64,000 nt of DNA from the NCBI RefSeq assembly GCF_016862435.1, contig NZ_BOMY01000018.1, forward strand, positions 86,790-150,789. Direction: 5' to 3'. The notes beneath the pieces were generated by a model. It was not told where the DNA came from. It did not search any database and saw nothing but the letters and a program-made list of their open reading frames with translations. Position 1 is the first letter of the stretch. The number at the start of each line of letters is the position of its first letter. Shown one piece after another: positions 1 through 11,078 of this stretch. Made by a program: the position numbers and the translations under genes. The DNA comes from Paractinoplanes tereljensis (GTDB taxonomy: Bacteria; Actinomycetota; Actinomycetes; Mycobacteriales; Micromonosporaceae).

Positions 1-275
1 ATCAGCATCAGCATGACCAGCGCGATGCCGTCGGCGGCGAAGGTGAAGCGGGCGTCCCACGAGGGGATCCACTGGTACGACTCGTGGAACTGGAACCGGT
101 CACCGTCGATCTTGAAGGCGACCCACATGAAGATGCTGAGCACCAGCACGACGAGCGACCAGACCAGCGCGATGGTCTTGGCGAGTTCCGCCTTACGACG
201 CGGGATAACGCCCACCACGACCGCGCCCACCAAGGGCAGCACGGTCAGGATGGAAAGGAACGGAAAGTCACTCAC
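1..275 (-). CDS. nuoM: NADH-quinone oxidoreductase subunit M (partial, 5' end only)
   Basis: Antiporter-like membrane subunit of complex I that takes part in proton pumping. Only the first 91 codons are present; the gene runs off the left edge. A GTG at 275 opens the frame (SDFPFLSILTVLPLVG...), giving a first membrane helix, a basic loop (IPRRKAELAK), a second helix and the start of the periplasmic segment ending in FAADGIALVMLML, which is typical of NuoM. The start overlaps the nuoL stop by 4 bp (GTGA), so translation is probably coupled. Its position directly after nuoL matches the standard nuo order. Identification rests on position and N-terminal similarity; the catalytic part is not visible. 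Confidence 0.88.
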   Translation of the reverse strand, partial: MSDFPFLSILTVLPLVGAVVVGVIPRRKAELAKTIALVWSLVVLVLSIFMWVAFKIDGDRFQFHESYQWIPSWDARFTFAADGIALVMLML

Positions 276-2197
276 GCCAACCACCCCAGCTGGATTGCAA
301 GGAAGGCGCCGACCACGAGTACGACTCCGGTGAGCATGGAGAGCGCGTACGAGCGGACGAAGCCGGTCTGCAGTCGGCGTAGTCGCCCGGAACTGCCGCC
401 GACACCGGCGGCTATCCCGTTGACCAGGCCGTCGATGCCCTTGTTGTCGAGGAAGACAAGCGCCCGGGTCAGGTAGATGCCGGGGCGCTCGAACACCGCC
501 TCGTTGAACGCGTCGGTGTAGAGATTGCGCCGCGCGGCCGTGACGACCACGCCGGCCGGCTGCTCCTGCAGGGCGGTGCCCTTGCTGAACAGCGCCCAGG
601 CCAGGCCGGCCCCGCCGACCGAGACGGCCAGCACCAGGATCGAGATCAGGGTCTTGTTCATCACCGGGTCGTGCTCGCCCTCGCCGGTGACCGGCTCGAG
701 CCACTGCGGGATGGCCGAGTGCCGGCTGAGCAGGAAGCCCGCCACGATCGAGCCGAGCGCCAGCAGCATCAGCGGCACGGTCATGATGAACGGCGACTCG
801 TGCGGATGCTTGTTCTGCTCGGTGTAGCGCTCCGGCCCGTGGAAGGTCAGCACGAACAGCCGGGTCATGTAGAACGCGGTCAGGCCCGCGCCGAGCAGCG
901 CGGCCGTGCCGAACAGCCAGGACGTCCAGTCACCGCGGGCGTACGCCGCCTCGATGATCGGGTCCTTGGAGAAGAAGCCGGACAGCGGCGGAATGCCGAT
1001 GATGGCGAGCCAGCCCATCATGAAGGTGAGCCAGGTCCACTTCATGTGCTTGCGCAGGCCACCGAACCGGCGGATGTCTTCCTCGTCGTGCATGCCGTGC
1101 ATGACCGAGCCGGCACCGAGGAACATGTTGGCCTTGAAGAAGCCGTGCGCGACGAGGTGGATGATCGCCAGCGCGTACGCCCCGCCGCCGAGACCGACGC
1201 CGAGGAACATGTAGCCGATCTGGCTGACCGTCGACCAGGCCAGGACCCGCTTGATGCCGTCCTTGGCCGAGCCGATGATGCAGCCCATCAGCAGCGTGAA
1301 CGCGCCGACGCTGACCACGATCGTCTGCAGCGTGTGGTTGGCCGAGAAGATGTGGTTGGAGCGGGCGATCAGATAGACGCCCGCGGTCACCATGGTCGCG
1401 GCGTGGATGAGGGCGGAGACCGGGGTCGGGCCCTCCATCGCGTCCGGCAACCAGGCCTGCAGTGGGAACTGACCGGACTTACCGGCCGCACCGAGCAGCA
1501 GCAGGATGCCGAGGACCAGCACCGTAGTGCTGGACAGCGCGCCGACGTTGCTGAAGACGTACGAGTATTGGGTGCTGCCGAGCGTGGCGAACATGATGAA
1601 GATGCCGATCGCCAGGCCGGTGTCGCCGACCCGGTTCATCAGGAACGCCTTCTTGCCGGCGGTGGCCGCGGACGGCCGGCCGTACCAGAAGCTGATCAGC
1701 AGGTACGACGCGAGACCCACGCCCTCCCAGCCGAAGTACAGCATCACGTAGTTGTTGCCGAGGACCAGCAGGAGCATGGCCGCGACGAACAGGTTGAAGT
1801 AGCCGAAGAACCTGCGTCGTCCCGGGTCGTGCTCCATGTAGCCGACCGCGTACAGGTGGATCAGCGAGCCGACACCCGTGATCAGCAGGACGAAGATGCC
1901 GGACAGCGGGTCGAAGAGCAGGCCGAAGTCGACGTGCAGGTTCCCGACGGCGATGAAGTCCCACATGCTCAGTTCGGCGGATCGGTGTTCCGCGTCGAGC
2001 CCGCCGAGCTTGATGAAGAAGACCAGCCCGAGCACGAAGGAGGCCGCCACCGCGAGAACGCCGAGCCAGTGACCCCACTTGTCGGCACGCTTGCCGAGCA
2101 GGAGCAGGATCGCGGCACTCGCGAGCGGAATGGCTACCAAAAGCCAGATTCCGCTCAACGTTCCCGTCGCGTGGGCATACTCCACTGTCTGTTCCAC
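272..2197 (-). CDS. nuoL: NADH-quinone oxidoreductase subunit L
   Basis: Largest antiporter-like membrane subunit of complex I (641 aa, the usual size), which couples quinone reduction to proton translocation. Many membrane helices are visible. The antiporter core holds the conserved stretches GWEGVGLASYLLISFW (about residues 155-170), FPLQAWLPDAMEGPTPVSAL with following HAATMVTAGVYL (about 243-275), and LVAHGFFKANMFLGAGSV (about 345-365). The long lateral C-terminal helix and a final hydrophobic anchor follow. The GTG start at 2197 has a purine-rich stretch (AAGGGG) 8-9 bases upstream. It lies 12 bp downstream of nuoK and overlaps nuoM by 4 bp, in the same operon. Nothing unusual. Confidence 0.97.
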   Translation of the reverse strand: MEQTVEYAHATGTLSGIWLLVAIPLASAAILLLLGKRADKWGHWLGVLAVAASFVLGLVFFIKLGGLDAEHRSAELSMWDFIAVGNLHVDFGLLFDPLSGIFVLLITGVGSLIHLYAVGYMEHDPGRRRFFGYFNLFVAAMLLLVLGNNYVMLYFGWEGVGLASYLLISFWYGRPSAATAGKKAFLMNRVGDTGLAIGIFIMFATLGSTQYSYVFSNVGALSSTTVLVLGILLLLGAAGKSGQFPLQAWLPDAMEGPTPVSALIHAATMVTAGVYLIARSNHIFSANHTLQTIVVSVGAFTLLMGCIIGSAKDGIKRVLAWSTVSQIGYMFLGVGLGGGAYALAIIHLVAHGFFKANMFLGAGSVMHGMHDEEDIRRFGGLRKHMKWTWLTFMMGWLAIIGIPPLSGFFSKDPIIEAAYARGDWTSWLFGTAALLGAGLTAFYMTRLFVLTFHGPERYTEQNKHPHESPFIMTVPLMLLALGSIVAGFLLSRHSAIPQWLEPVTGEGEHDPVMNKTLISILVLAVSVGGAGLAWALFSKGTALQEQPAGVVVTAARRNLYTDAFNEAVFERPGIYLTRALVFLDNKGIDGLVNGIAAGVGGSSGRLRRLQTGFVRSYALSMLTGVVLVVGAFLAIQLGWLA

Positions 2198-2209
2198 GTG
2201 AAGGCCCCT

Positions 2210-2509
2210 TTAGTACTTCAGAAGGTTGGCGTCGTCGACGCTCGCCGAGCGTCGAGTCCGGAAGATCGACATGATGATGGCGAGGCCCACCACGACCTCG
2301 GCCGCCGCGACGACCATCACGAAGAACGAGATGATCTGACCGTCGAGGCTGCCGTTGATCCGGCTGAAGGTGATGAAGGCCAGGTTCGCCGCGTTGAGCA
2401 TGAGCTCGATGCACATGAACAACACGATCGCGTTGCGGCGGACGAGCACCCCGGTGGCACCGATGGTGAACAGAATCCCCGCAAGGACCAGGTAGTAGTC
2501 GGGAGTCAC
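2210..2509 (-). CDS. nuoK: NADH-quinone oxidoreductase subunit K
   Basis: Small three-helix membrane subunit of complex I (99 aa, normal length), homologous to MrpC. The conserved glutamates used in proton transfer are visible in [13 protein letters not shown] and [11 protein letters not shown]. The GTG start at 2509 overlaps the nuoJ stop by 4 bp (GTGA), so it is coupled to nuoJ. It ends 12 bp before nuoL. Confidence 0.97.
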   Translation of the reverse strand: MTPDYYLVLAGILFTIGATGVLVRRNAIVLFMCIELMLNAANLAFITFSRINGSLDGQIISFFVMVVAAAEVVVGLAIIMSIFRTRRSASVDDANLLKY

Positions 2510-3255
2510 TTCTCGGTTCCCTTCGGAGCCGCCTCTTGAGCCGTCAGCTCACGCACCGGCAGGATCGGCGAGATCGTGCGCTCCGACCCGTTGCCGTCCG
2601 GAAGCCGGCCCGGCGCCGCCACCGACATGGTGTTGGCGTAGACGCCCGGGCCCGCCTTCGCACCCGGGTAGTTGCCCGGGCGGAAGCGCTCGGTCATCCG
2701 GCTGACCTGGTTGGCGATCTCGCTCTTGGCCCGCTCGACGTGAGCCAGCACCATCGCGCCGACGGCCGCCGTGATCAGCAGGGCTGAGGTGACCTCGAAC
2801 GCGAAGACGTAGCGGGTGAACAGCAGGCTCGCCAGGCCCTGCACGTTGCCGCCGTTCGCGCTGTTCGCCTCGGCGAGGCCGATCACCGGCGTGTCGCCGA
2901 GCGCCCGGGCCAGGCCGGTGCCGATCAGGATGGCGAAGCCGACGCCGAGCACGATCGCCGCGACCCGCTGGCCGCGAAGCGTCTCGATCAGCGAGTCGGT
3001 GGCATCCCGGCCGACCAGCATGAGCACGAACAGGAAAAGCATCATGATCGCGCCGGTGTAGACGATGATCTGGACGGCACCGAGGAACGGCGCCGAGTTG
3101 ATCACGTAGATGAAGCCCAGGCAGAGCATCGTCTGGACGAGCCAGAGCGCGGAGTGCACCGCGTTGCGGGCGATCACCATGCCGAGCGCGCCGATCACCG
3201 CGAGCGAGCCGAGGATCCAGAAGCCGACGGCCTCGGCCGTGGAGACGTGGTTCAT
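2506..3255 (-). CDS. nuoJ: NADH-quinone oxidoreductase subunit J
   Basis: Membrane subunit J of complex I, five predicted helices. The start is taken as the ATG at 3255 ([16 protein letters not shown]), which overlaps the nuoI stop by 4 bp. An open frame extends further upstream but only opposite nuoI. The conserved helix 3 motif [20 protein letters not shown] is clear. At 249 aa it is longer than many NuoJ proteins: a roughly 90-residue hydrophilic tail follows the last helix (from about [15 protein letters not shown]), as is usual in actinobacteria. Same operon as its neighbours. Confidence 0.95.
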   Translation of the reverse strand: MNHVSTAEAVGFWILGSLAVIGALGMVIARNAVHSALWLVQTMLCLGFIYVINSAPFLGAVQIIVYTGAIMMLFLFVLMLVGRDATDSLIETLRGQRVAAIVLGVGFAILIGTGLARALGDTPVIGLAEANSANGGNVQGLASLLFTRYVFAFEVTSALLITAAVGAMVLAHVERAKSEIANQVSRMTERFRPGNYPGAKAGPGVYANTMSVAAPGRLPDGNGSERTISPILPVRELTAQEAAPKGTEK

Positions 3256-3848
3256 CGCACGCCCTCCTTGGCGGCCTCGCCGCTGCCGTCGACTACCTCG
3301 TTGGTGGCCCACGGCGCCCGCTCGGCACCCTTCGACGTGCCCGGGTTGTCCAGCGCACCCAGGTAGTAGTCCTTGTCGGTCTCGCCGAGCCGCATCGGGT
3401 GCGGCGGCTGCTCCATGCCCGGCAGCAGCGGCGCCAGCAATTCCTTCTTCGTGAAGATCAGGTCTTGCCGGTTGTCGCGGGCCAGCTCGTACTCGTTGCT
3501 CATGGTCAGCGAGCGAGTCGGGCAGGCCTCGATACACAGCCCGCAGAAGATGCAGCGGGCGTAGTTGATCTGGTAGATGCTCGCGTACCGCTCACCGGGC
3601 GAGAAGCGCTGCTCGTCGGTGTTGTCCCCACCCTCGACGTAGATCGCGTCGGCCGGGCAGGCCCAGGCGCACAGCTCGCAGCCGATGCACTTCTCCAGGC
3701 CGTCCGGGTGGCGGTTGAGGATGTGCCGGCCGTGGTAACGCGGTGCCGGCTTCGGTGGCGAGAACGGATAGTCGGTCGTGACGACCTTGCGGAACATGTG
3801 CGCGAAGGTCACTCCGAAGCCCTTGAACGAGCCCGTGAACGTCCCCAC
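3252..3848 (-). CDS. nuoI: NADH-quinone oxidoreductase subunit I (two [4Fe-4S] clusters)
   Basis: Peripheral-arm ferredoxin-like subunit that carries electrons through clusters N6a and N6b. Two full motifs are visible: [12 protein letters not shown] and [12 protein letters not shown], each CxxCxxCxxxCP, at about residues 54-65 and 98-109. Length is 198 aa, with a basic N-terminus and a charged C-terminal extension. The GTG start at 3848 is preceded by a strong AAGGAGGTG ribosome site; the nuoH stop ends one base before it. Part of the nuo operon. Confidence 0.97.
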   Translation of the reverse strand: MGTFTGSFKGFGVTFAHMFRKVVTTDYPFSPPKPAPRYHGRHILNRHPDGLEKCIGCELCAWACPADAIYVEGGDNTDEQRFSPGERYASIYQINYARCIFCGLCIEACPTRSLTMSNEYELARDNRQDLIFTKKELLAPLLPGMEQPPHPMRLGETDKDYYLGALDNPGTSKGAERAPWATNEVVDGSGEAAKEGVR

Positions 3849-3849
3849 G

Positions 3850-5217
3850 TCACACCTCCTTGGTTTCGGTATCGCCGCCGACGGTGGCGGGGGTGCGTTC
3901 GGCCACCGCGCGGCGTGCCCGCGGGCTCGGGGGTACCTGCAGATCCATCGGTGGCACCGGGAAGCTCCCCGGTGGCTTGGCGGCCAGCTGTTCTTCGACG
4001 GACAGCTCCCGCGGTTTGCGGCTGGCCGGCCAGAGCATGGCCACCACCAGGACGACGACGACCAAGCCTCCGATGGAGAGCCACTTGGTGCGGTCGGTGA
4101 GCTCGTTGTTCGCGAGCTTCACGTAGGAGAGGAAGAGGATCCACACCAGGCTGACCGGGATGAGGACCTTCCAGCCGAAGCGCATGAACTGGTCGTAGCG
4201 CATCCGGGGCAGGGTGGCCCGCAGCCAGATGAAGCCGAACAGGAAGATCAGCAGCTTGGCCAGGAACCAGATCAGCGCGAACCAGCCGGAGTTGGCGCCG
4301 TGCCAGAAGGCCGTGATCGGCCATGGGGCACGCCACCCACCGAGGAAGAGGGTGGTACAAAACGCCGACACGGTGATCATGTTGATGTACTCGGCCAGGT
4401 AGAACATCGCGAACTTGAACGACGAGTACTCCGTCTGGAAGCCGCCGACCAGCTCGGACTCGGCCTCGGGGAGGTCGAACGGCGCCCGGTTGGTCTCACC
4501 GACCGCCGAGATCATGTAGATGATGAAGCTGGGGAACAGCAGCACCGCGTACCAGCTCGGCGAGGTGAGTTCCATGCCGAGGAAGTGGAACGGGTTGCCC
4601 TCGGCCTGCGCCTTGACGATCTGCGAGGTGCTCATCGTGCCGGCGGTCATGAAGACCGCGACGATCGAGAGACCCATCGCGACCTCGTACGAGATCATCT
4701 GCGCGCTGGACCGGAGACCACCGAGCAGCGGGTAGGTCGAGCCGGAGGCCCAACCGGCCAGCACCACGCCGTACACGCTCATCGAGGAGCAGGCCAGCAG
4801 CACCAGCACAGAGACCGGCACGTCGGTGAGCTGCAGCGCGGTCTTGTGGCCGAACATGCTGACCACCCCGCCGAACGGGATCACCGAAAACGCGGTGAAC
4901 GCGGTCGTCGCGGAGATCACCGGGGCGATGAAGTAGACCACCTTGTCGGCGGTCTTCGGGATGATCTCTTCCTTGAACGGAAGCTTCAGACCGTCGGTGA
5001 GACTCTGCAGCCAGCCGTTCGGGCCGACCTGGTTGGGGCCCGGCCGGACCGCCATCCGGGCCACGACCTTGCGCTCGTAGTTGATCGTGAAGAGCGTCAG
5101 CAGCAGCAGGATCACGAACACGCCGAGCAACTTGATCAGCGTGATCCACCAGACGTCGTCCTCGAACGTCTGCAGCGAAGGATCCTGGGCGTGCGCCGCC
5201 ACAATCAGCGAGTTCAT
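3850..5217 (-). CDS. nuoH: NADH-quinone oxidoreductase subunit H
   Basis: Membrane subunit H, which forms much of the quinone-binding cavity at the junction of complex I's two arms. The start is the ATG at 5217 ([16 protein letters not shown]), overlapping the nuoG stop by 4 bp; the frame stays open upstream inside nuoG but that part is not family-like. Diagnostic stretches: [18 protein letters not shown], the quinone-site loop [22 protein letters not shown] segment (here [18 protein letters not shown]), and [16 protein letters not shown]. At 455 aa it carries a C-terminal extension of about 60 hydrophilic, proline-rich residues beyond the last helix. Confidence 0.96.
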   Translation of the reverse strand: MNSLIVAAHAQDPSLQTFEDDVWWITLIKLLGVFVILLLLTLFTINYERKVVARMAVRPGPNQVGPNGWLQSLTDGLKLPFKEEIIPKTADKVVYFIAPVISATTAFTAFSVIPFGGVVSMFGHKTALQLTDVPVSVLVLLACSSMSVYGVVLAGWASGSTYPLLGGLRSSAQMISYEVAMGLSIVAVFMTAGTMSTSQIVKAQAEGNPFHFLGMELTSPSWYAVLLFPSFIIYMISAVGETNRAPFDLPEAESELVGGFQTEYSSFKFAMFYLAEYINMITVSAFCTTLFLGGWRAPWPITAFWHGANSGWFALIWFLAKLLIFLFGFIWLRATLPRMRYDQFMRFGWKVLIPVSLVWILFLSYVKLANNELTDRTKWLSIGGLVVVVLVVAMLWPASRKPRELSVEEQLAAKPPGSFPVPPMDLQVPPSPRARRAVAERTPATVGGDTETKEV

Positions 5218-7694
5218 GCGTTTGCCCCCTCGGCGAGGATCGGTCCCGGTGCACCGGCAGTGAGCCGGACGACCGCGCCCGAAGTGACGCCGAGGCTGCG
5301 ACGAACGCTGGAGCCCGGCGAGTTGGTGGGAAGCCATACCACCTGCGGGGGCAGGTCGGTGATCGCGGCCGGGAGCGTGACGCCACCCCGGTCGGTGCTG
5401 ACGGTGACCGCGTCACCCTCGGCGACACCGAGCGACTCGGCCAGGTCCTTGCCGATCCGCACCTGCGGCGGCCGGGCCGTGCCCTTGAGCACGTCGTCGC
5501 CGTCGAGCAGCGAACCGGAGTCGATCAGGTGGTGCCAGGTGGCGAGCACTGCCTCACCGGCGGCGGGCGACGAGACGGATCCGGCGGCCACCGCGGGCAC
5601 CGCCGGGCGGTCCGCCTTGCTCGGCGGCATGGCGCCCAGCTCGCGGCGGATCGCCATCACGTCGCCGGTGCCGAGGGTCACCTCGAGGAGCGCCGCGATG
5701 GCCTCGAGCACCCGGGCGTCGGTCATCGCCGTGGTCGGCAGCACCGTCCCGAAGGAGCGGAGCCGGCCCTCCCAGTCCATGAACGTGCCGGACTTCTCCT
5801 GGGCCGGGGCCACCGGCAGCACCACGTCGGCGCGGCGGGTGACCGCGCTGCCGCGGATCTCCAGGCTGACCACGAAGCCCACGTTGTCGAGAGCCTGCTC
5901 GGCCAGCCGCGGGTCGGCCAGGTCGCCCGGGTCGACGCCGGCGACCAGCAGGCCGCCGAGCGTGCCGTTGGCGGCCGCCGCGACGATCGCGTCGGTGTCC
6001 CGGCCCGGCTTGCTGGACAGGGCGCCGGCCTCGACGTTCCAGGCCAGCGAGAGCTCGGCCCGAGCCGCCGGGTCGGTGACCGGACGGCCACCGGGCAGCA
6101 GGTTGGGCAGGCAGCCGGCGTCGACCGCACCCCGGTCGCCGGCCCGGCGCGGCACCCACGCGAGGCGGGCACCGGTGCGGGCCGCGAGCGCGGCCGCGGC
6201 GGACAGGCCGCCGGGCACTTCGGCCAGGCGCTCGCCGACGATCAGCAGCGCGCCCGGCGTACCGAGGGCCGCGGCGATCGCCGCGTCCTCGGCCAGGACC
6301 TTGGCTTCCGCACCCGGCGCGGCGGCGACATGCGCGGCGTCAAGCTTGGTGAAACCCCGGGTGAGGTACGGCGAGACGGCGGTGACCCGGAGCGAGCCCC
6401 GGTTGGTCGCCTTGCGCAGTCGCAGGAAGAGGATGGGGCACTCCTCCTCCGGCTCGAGCCCGACGATGACCGCGGCCGGGGCGTTCTCGACGTCCTCGTA
6501 GGTGACGTCGGAGATGCCACCGGCCACCGAGGAGGCGAGGAAGTCGGCCTCCTCACCGCTCAGCGGCCGGGCCCGGAAGTCGATGTCGTTGGTGCCGAGG
6601 GCGACCCGGGCGAACTTCGCGTACGCGTACGCGTCCTCGACCGTCAGCCGGCCGCCGGTGAGCACCCCGACGCCACCGGCCGCCTTGGCGGCCTTGAGAC
6701 CCTCGGCTGCGGTGACCAGCGCCTCGCTCCAGGAGGCCTCGCGCAGCTCGCCGGTCTTGGCGTCGCGGATCAGCGGGTTCATGATCCGGTCGTTGGCGGT
6801 GGCGTAGCGGAAGCCCCACCGGCCCTTGTCGCAGTTCCACTCCTCGTTGACCGCCGCGTCGTCGCCGGCCAGACGCCGGAGCACCTTGCCGCGGCGGTGG
6901 TCGGCGCGCATCGAGCAGCCGGCCGCGCAGTGCTCACACGAGGTGGGCGTGGAGACCAGGTCGAACGGGCGGGCCCGGAAGCGGTACTGCTCGCCGGTGA
7001 GCGCGCCCACCGGGCAGATCTGGATCGTGTTGCCGGAGAAGTACGAGTTGAAGGCGACGTCGCCCTCACCCTCGCCGACCTGTCCGTCGCCGGTTCCGGT
7101 GCCGCCGAAGAAGTCGTCCCGGTAGACGTTGATCTGCTCGCCGGAGGAGCGGTCCATCAGGTCGATGAACTTGTCCCCGGCGATCTGCTCGGAGAACCGG
7201 GTGCAGCGCTGGCACAGGATGCACCGCTCACGGTCGAGCAGCACCTGGCTGGAGATGTGGATCGGCTTCTCGTACTCGCGCTTGTGCTCGTGGAACCGCG
7301 AGTCGGTGCGGCCGTTGGACATCGCCTGGTTCTGCAGCGGGCACTCGCCGCCCTTGTCGCAGGTCGGGCAGTCCAGCGGGTGGTTGGCCAGGAGCAGCTC
7401 CATGATGCCGTGCTGCGCCTTGTCGGCCACCTCGCTGGTGAGCTGGGTGTGCACCACCATGCCCTCGCCGACGGCCTGGGTGCAGGACGCGACCGGCTTG
7501 CGCTGACCCTCGATCTCGACCAGGCACTGGCGGCAGGCGCCGGCCGGGGCGAGCAGCGGGTGGTCGCAGAACCGCGGGATCGCGATGCCCATCCGCTCGG
7601 CGACCCGGATGACCAGCTCGCCCTTCTCGGCGGTGACCTCGATGCCGTCGATGGTGAGCGAGACCTCGTTGGTCTTCTTCGCTACATCCGTCAT
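5214..7694 (-). CDS. nuoG: NADH-quinone oxidoreductase subunit G
   Basis: Iron-sulfur and molybdopterin-fold subunit of the NADH arm (826 aa). N-terminal [2Fe-2S] ferredoxin domain (cysteines in [10 protein letters not shown] and ASC), the histidine-ligated cluster motif around [17 protein letters not shown], and a further [4Fe-4S] motif [11 protein letters not shown] fourth set, CEHCAAGC then NCDKGRWGF about 27 residues on, matches the extra N7 cluster found in some bacteria. The rest is the catalytically inactive molybdopterin oxidoreductase fold. The ATG at 7694 is chosen because GGAG lies 9 bases upstream; an ATG 15 bp earlier is possible but overlaps nuoF. The nuoF stop ends one base before the start. 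Confidence 0.95.
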   Translation of the reverse strand: MTDVAKKTNEVSLTIDGIEVTAEKGELVIRVAERMGIAIPRFCDHPLLAPAGACRQCLVEIEGQRKPVASCTQAVGEGMVVHTQLTSEVADKAQHGIMELLLANHPLDCPTCDKGGECPLQNQAMSNGRTDSRFHEHKREYEKPIHISSQVLLDRERCILCQRCTRFSEQIAGDKFIDLMDRSSGEQINVYRDDFFGGTGTGDGQVGEGEGDVAFNSYFSGNTIQICPVGALTGEQYRFRARPFDLVSTPTSCEHCAAGCSMRADHRRGKVLRRLAGDDAAVNEEWNCDKGRWGFRYATANDRIMNPLIRDAKTGELREASWSEALVTAAEGLKAAKAAGGVGVLTGGRLTVEDAYAYAKFARVALGTNDIDFRARPLSGEEADFLASSVAGGISDVTYEDVENAPAAVIVGLEPEEECPILFLRLRKATNRGSLRVTAVSPYLTRGFTKLDAAHVAAAPGAEAKVLAEDAAIAAALGTPGALLIVGERLAEVPGGLSAAAALAARTGARLAWVPRRAGDRGAVDAGCLPNLLPGGRPVTDPAARAELSLAWNVEAGALSSKPGRDTDAIVAAAANGTLGGLLVAGVDPGDLADPRLAEQALDNVGFVVSLEIRGSAVTRRADVVLPVAPAQEKSGTFMDWEGRLRSFGTVLPTTAMTDARVLEAIAALLEVTLGTGDVMAIRRELGAMPPSKADRPAVPAVAAGSVSSPAAGEAVLATWHHLIDSGSLLDGDDVLKGTARPPQVRIGKDLAESLGVAEGDAVTVSTDRGGVTLPAAITDLPPQVVWLPTNSPGSSVRRSLGVTSGAVVRLTAGAPGPILAEGANA

Positions 7695-7695
7695 G

Positions 7696-9012
7696 TCAGT
7701 GCGCTCCAACCAGGGCCTTGGCGTTCAGCCGCGGAGCTGTCCGGCCCTCGATGTAGTCCAGGTAGTCCTGGCGGAAGAAGTTCAGCGTGGACATGACCGG
7801 GGTGGCGGCGCCGTCACCCAGGCCGCAGAACGACCGGCCGAAGATGTTGTTCGCGGTGTCCAGCAGGGTGTCGAGGTCGGCGTGGGTGCCCTCGCCGGAG
7901 AGGATCCGGCGGTAGGTGCGGACCATCCAGTAGTTGCCCTCGCGGCACGGGGTGCACTTGCCGCACGACTCGTGGTGGTAGAACTCCAGCCACCGCCAGG
8001 TCGCGTAGACCGGGCAGTCCTGGTCGCTGAAGATCTGCATGGCCGTGGTGCCGAGCAGCGAGCCCTGGGCGGCGACACCCTCGAAGTCCATCGGGGTGTC
8101 GATGTGCTCGGCGGTGAGCAGCGGGGTGGACGAGCCACCCGGCGTCCAGAACTTCAGGTTGTGGCCGGGCTTCATGCCGCCGGCCAGCTCGATCAGCTCG
8201 CGCAGGGTGATGCCGAGGCCGCACTCGTACTGGCCCGGGTTGACGACCCGGCCGGACAGCGAATAGATCATCGGGCCGGTCGACTTCTCCGTGCCCATGC
8301 TCTTCCACCAGTCGGCGCCACCGAGCACGATGTACGGCACCGAGGCGATCGTGCCGACGTTGTTGACGACCGTCGGGCTCGCGTACAGACCGGCGATGGC
8401 CGGGAAGGGCGGGCGCAGCCGGGGCTGGCCGCGGAAGCCTTCCAGCGAGTCGAGCAGCGCGGTTTCCTCGCCGCAGATGTACGCGCCGGCGCCACTGTGC
8501 ACGACCAGGTCGAGGTCGAAACCCGAGCCCAGGATGTTCGTGCCGAGGTAACCCTTGGCGTACGCCTGCTTCACGGCGGCGCGCAGCCGCCGGGCGGCGT
8601 GCACCGCCTCGCCGCGGATGTAGATGAACGCGCGGTTGGCCCGGATCGCGTACGAGGCGATGATGATGCCCTCGACCAGCGAGTGCGGGTCGTAGGTCAT
8701 CAGCGGCAGGTCCTTGCAGGTGCCCGGCTCGCCCTCGTCGGCGTTGACCACCAGGTAGTGCGGCTTGCCGTCGCCCTGCGGGATGAAGCCCCACTTGAGA
8801 CCGGTCGGGAAGCCCGCGCCACCGCGGCCGCGCAGGCCCGAGTCCTTCACCAGCTGGATCAGGTCGTCGGGGTGCACGTCCAGGGCCTTCTTCAGGGCCG
8901 CGTAGCCGTCCAGCCGCTCGTAGACGTCGATCTTCCAGGCGTCCGGCGAGAGCCAGCGCTTGGTGAGGACGGGGGTCAGCTTCTCGAGTACCTCACGCCG
9001 TGGCTGCGTCAC
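7696..9012 (-). CDS. nuoF: NADH-quinone oxidoreductase subunit F (NADH/FMN site)
   Basis: Binds NADH and FMN, the electron entry point of complex I (438 aa, normal). FMN/NADH region [15 protein letters not shown] (about residues 58-72) and [13 protein letters not shown]; the N3 cluster motif [12 protein letters not shown] near residue 345 with a later cysteine in SFCGLGDGA. The start is GTG at 9012, overlapping the nuoE stop by 4 bp (GTGA); upstream in-frame sequence lies inside nuoE and is not family-like. In the nuo operon between nuoE and nuoG. Confidence 0.96.
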   Translation of the reverse strand: MTQPRREVLEKLTPVLTKRWLSPDAWKIDVYERLDGYAALKKALDVHPDDLIQLVKDSGLRGRGGAGFPTGLKWGFIPQGDGKPHYLVVNADEGEPGTCKDLPLMTYDPHSLVEGIIIASYAIRANRAFIYIRGEAVHAARRLRAAVKQAYAKGYLGTNILGSGFDLDLVVHSGAGAYICGEETALLDSLEGFRGQPRLRPPFPAIAGLYASPTVVNNVGTIASVPYIVLGGADWWKSMGTEKSTGPMIYSLSGRVVNPGQYECGLGITLRELIELAGGMKPGHNLKFWTPGGSSTPLLTAEHIDTPMDFEGVAAQGSLLGTTAMQIFSDQDCPVYATWRWLEFYHHESCGKCTPCREGNYWMVRTYRRILSGEGTHADLDTLLDTANNIFGRSFCGLGDGAATPVMSTLNFFRQDYLDYIEGRTAPRLNAKALVGAH

Positions 9013-9752
9013 TTCTTCTCCTCGCGCGCCGGCTTGGTCTTGGTGATCGGGGCGTCGAGGTTGAAGTTCGGCACCGCGATCCCGTGCTGGTCGGCCAGCG
9101 TCACGCCGCGCAGCGTGGACGGACCGGCCGGGCCGTCGGCGACCGCGCCGTCGCGCTCGTCGGCGAATCCGGCCAGCTGGTGCTGCATGTCCTTGAGCGA
9201 GCAGACCCGGGCGCCGCGCGTCGGGGTCGGCTTGCCGCCCTTGCGCAGCTGCTCGACCAGCTCGATGGCCGCCTCCGGGGTGGCCTCGTCGACGGCGAAG
9301 TCGTAGTTGACCGTCACCACCGGCGCGTAGTCGCAGGCCGCCAGGCACTCGGCGTGCTCCACCGTGATCTGGCCGTCGGCGGTGGTCTGACCATTGCCGA
9401 CACCGAGGTGCTCGGTGAGCCGGTCGTAGACCTCCTGGCCGCCCATCATGTTGCACAGCGTGTTGGTGCAGACGCTGACCAGGTATTCGCCGGTGGGCTT
9501 GCGCTTGTACATGGTGTAGAACGTGGCGACCGCGCCGACCTGGGCCTTGTTGATGCCCAGCACCTCGGCGCAGAACGCGACGCCGCTCGGGCTGACGAAG
9601 CCCTCCTCGGTCTGCACCAGGTGCAGCAGCGGAAGGAGAGCCGATCGGCTGCGGCCCTCGGGATAGCGCGCGATGATCTCGAGCGCGGAACCGAGGAGCT
9701 TGGCCGCGAGCGGCGCGGCGGCCGGGGAGAAGTCGATAGCTGTGTCGGACAT
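9009..9752 (-). CDS. nuoE: NADH-quinone oxidoreductase subunit E
   Basis: Thioredoxin-fold [2Fe-2S] subunit (cluster N1a). Ligands are visible as CTNTLC and, about 40 residues later, ECLAAC. The N-terminal helical part (GRSRSALLPLLHLVQTEEGF) is typical. At 247 aa it is considerably longer than the E. coli protein because of a C-terminal extension rich in charged residues and ending in AREEKK, common in actinobacteria. The ATG at 9752 directly abuts the nuoD stop (TAA-ATG). Confidence 0.95.
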   Translation of the reverse strand: MSDTAIDFSPAAAPLAAKLLGSALEIIARYPEGRSRSALLPLLHLVQTEEGFVSPSGVAFCAEVLGINKAQVGAVATFYTMYKRKPTGEYLVSVCTNTLCNMMGGQEVYDRLTEHLGVGNGQTTADGQITVEHAECLAACDYAPVVTVNYDFAVDEATPEAAIELVEQLRKGGKPTPTRGARVCSLKDMQHQLAGFADERDGAVADGPAGPSTLRGVTLADQHGIAVPNFNLDAPITKTKPAREEKK

Positions 9753-11078
9753 TTAGCGGTCACACCCACCCATCACGGGGTCCAGGGACGCCCCGCCGGC
9801 GATGACGTCGGCGATCAGGGCACCTTCGGCCATCGCGGGGATGGACTGAAGGTTCACGAAGCTCGGGTCCCGCATGTGGACCCGGTAGGGATGGGTGCCG
9901 CCGTCCGAGACCACGTGCACACCGAGCTCACCGCGCGGGTGCTCGATGCCGATGTAGACCTGGCCCGGCGGGACCCGGAAGCCCTCGGTCACGAGCTTGA
10001 AGTGGTGGATCAGCGACTCCATCGACTGACCCATGATCTTCGCGACGTGCTCGAGGGAGTTGCCGAGGCCGTCGACGCCGACCGCGAGCTGGGCCGGCCA
10101 GGCGATCTTCTTGTCGGCCACGAAGATCGGGCCGGGCTTGAGCCGGTCGAGCGCCTGCTCGACGATCTTCAGCGACTCCCGCATCTCGGCCATCCGCACC
10201 TGGTAGCGGCCCCACACGTCGGCGGTGGTCGCGGTCGGCACGTCGAACTCGTAGTTCTCGTAACCGCAGTACGGCATGGTCTTGCGCAGGTCCCAGGCCA
10301 GCCCGGCCGAGCGCAGCACCGGGCCGGTGACGCCGAGCGCCAGGCAGCCGGTGACGTCCAGGACGGCGACGCCCTGGGTGCGCTGCTGCCAGATGATCTG
10401 GCCGGAGAGCAGGTCTTCGTACTCCTTGAGCTTCTTCGGCATGTAGACGAGGAAGTCGCGGATCTTCTTGATCGCCGAGTCGGGGATGTCCTGCGCGACG
10501 CCGCCGGGGCGGAAGTACGCGTGGTTCATCCGCAGCCCGGTCGTCTCCTCGAAGATGTCCAGGATGTACTCACGCTCGCGGAAGCCGTACAGCATCATCG
10601 AGATCGCGCCGATCTCCATGCCCGCGGTGGCCAGCCAGACCAGGTGCGAGGAGATCCGGTTGAGCTCCATGAAGAGCACCCGGATCGTCTGCGCCCGCTC
10701 GGTGATCTGGTCGGTGATGCCGAGCAGCTTCTCCACCCCGAGGACGTAACCGGCCTCGTTGAACAGCGGGGCGAGGTAGTCGGCCCGGGTCACGAACGTG
10801 GTGCCCTGCGTCCAGTTGCGGTACTCGAGGTTCTTCTCGATGCCGGTGTGCAGGTAACCGACGACCGCGCGGGCCTCGGTGACCGTCTCACCCTCGAGTT
10901 CCAGCACGAGCCGGAGCACACCGTGGGTGGACGGGTGCTGCGGGCCCATGTTGACGACGATCTTCTCGTTCGACAACGGGTCGATGCTGCCGGTGACCGT
11001 GTCCCAGTCGCCCCCGGTGACCGTGAAGACGCGGCCCTCGGTGGTCTCGCGCTCGGTGGCGTATCCGGACGATGTCAT
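9753..11078 (-). CDS. nuoD: NADH-quinone oxidoreductase subunit D
   Basis: The 49-kDa subunit, descended from NiFe hydrogenase large subunits, which lines the quinone site (441 aa). The hallmark [14 protein letters not shown] lies at about residues 44-57, and the C-terminus ends with the family-typical [21 protein letters not shown] sequence ([18 protein letters not shown]). The start overlaps the nuoC stop by 4 bp (ATGA at 11075-11078). An N-terminal extension of about 40 residues precedes the conserved core. Confidence 0.97.
   Translation of the reverse strand: MTSSGYATERETTEGRVFTVTGGDWDTVTGSIDPLSNEKIVVNMGPQHPSTHGVLRLVLELEGETVTEARAVVGYLHTGIEKNLEYRNWTQGTTFVTRADYLAPLFNEAGYVLGVEKLLGITDQITERAQTIRVLFMELNRISSHLVWLATAGMEIGAISMMLYGFREREYILDIFEETTGLRMNHAYFRPGGVAQDIPDSAIKKIRDFLVYMPKKLKEYEDLLSGQIIWQQRTQGVAVLDVTGCLALGVTGPVLRSAGLAWDLRKTMPYCGYENYEFDVPTATTADVWGRYQVRMAEMRESLKIVEQALDRLKPGPIFVADKKIAWPAQLAVGVDGLGNSLEHVAKIMGQSMESLIHHFKLVTEGFRVPPGQVYIGIEHPRGELGVHVVSDGGTHPYRVHMRDPSFVNLQSIPAMAEGALIADVIAGGASLDPVMGGCDR

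Noticed and set aside
671..2539. 622-codon open frame on the plus strand opposite nuoL/nuoK
   Set aside because: Shadow of nuoL and nuoK; no domain and arginine/glutamine-rich product.
3778..6501. 907-codon open frame on the plus strand opposite nuoG-nuoI
   Set aside because: Opposite-strand shadow of high-GC coding sequence; product is Arg/Asp/His-rich with no family features, while the minus strand encodes clear complex I subunits.
5529..7796. 755-codon open frame on the plus strand opposite nuoG
   Set aside because: Same reason: it mirrors nuoG and has the R/G/D/H-rich composition of shadows.
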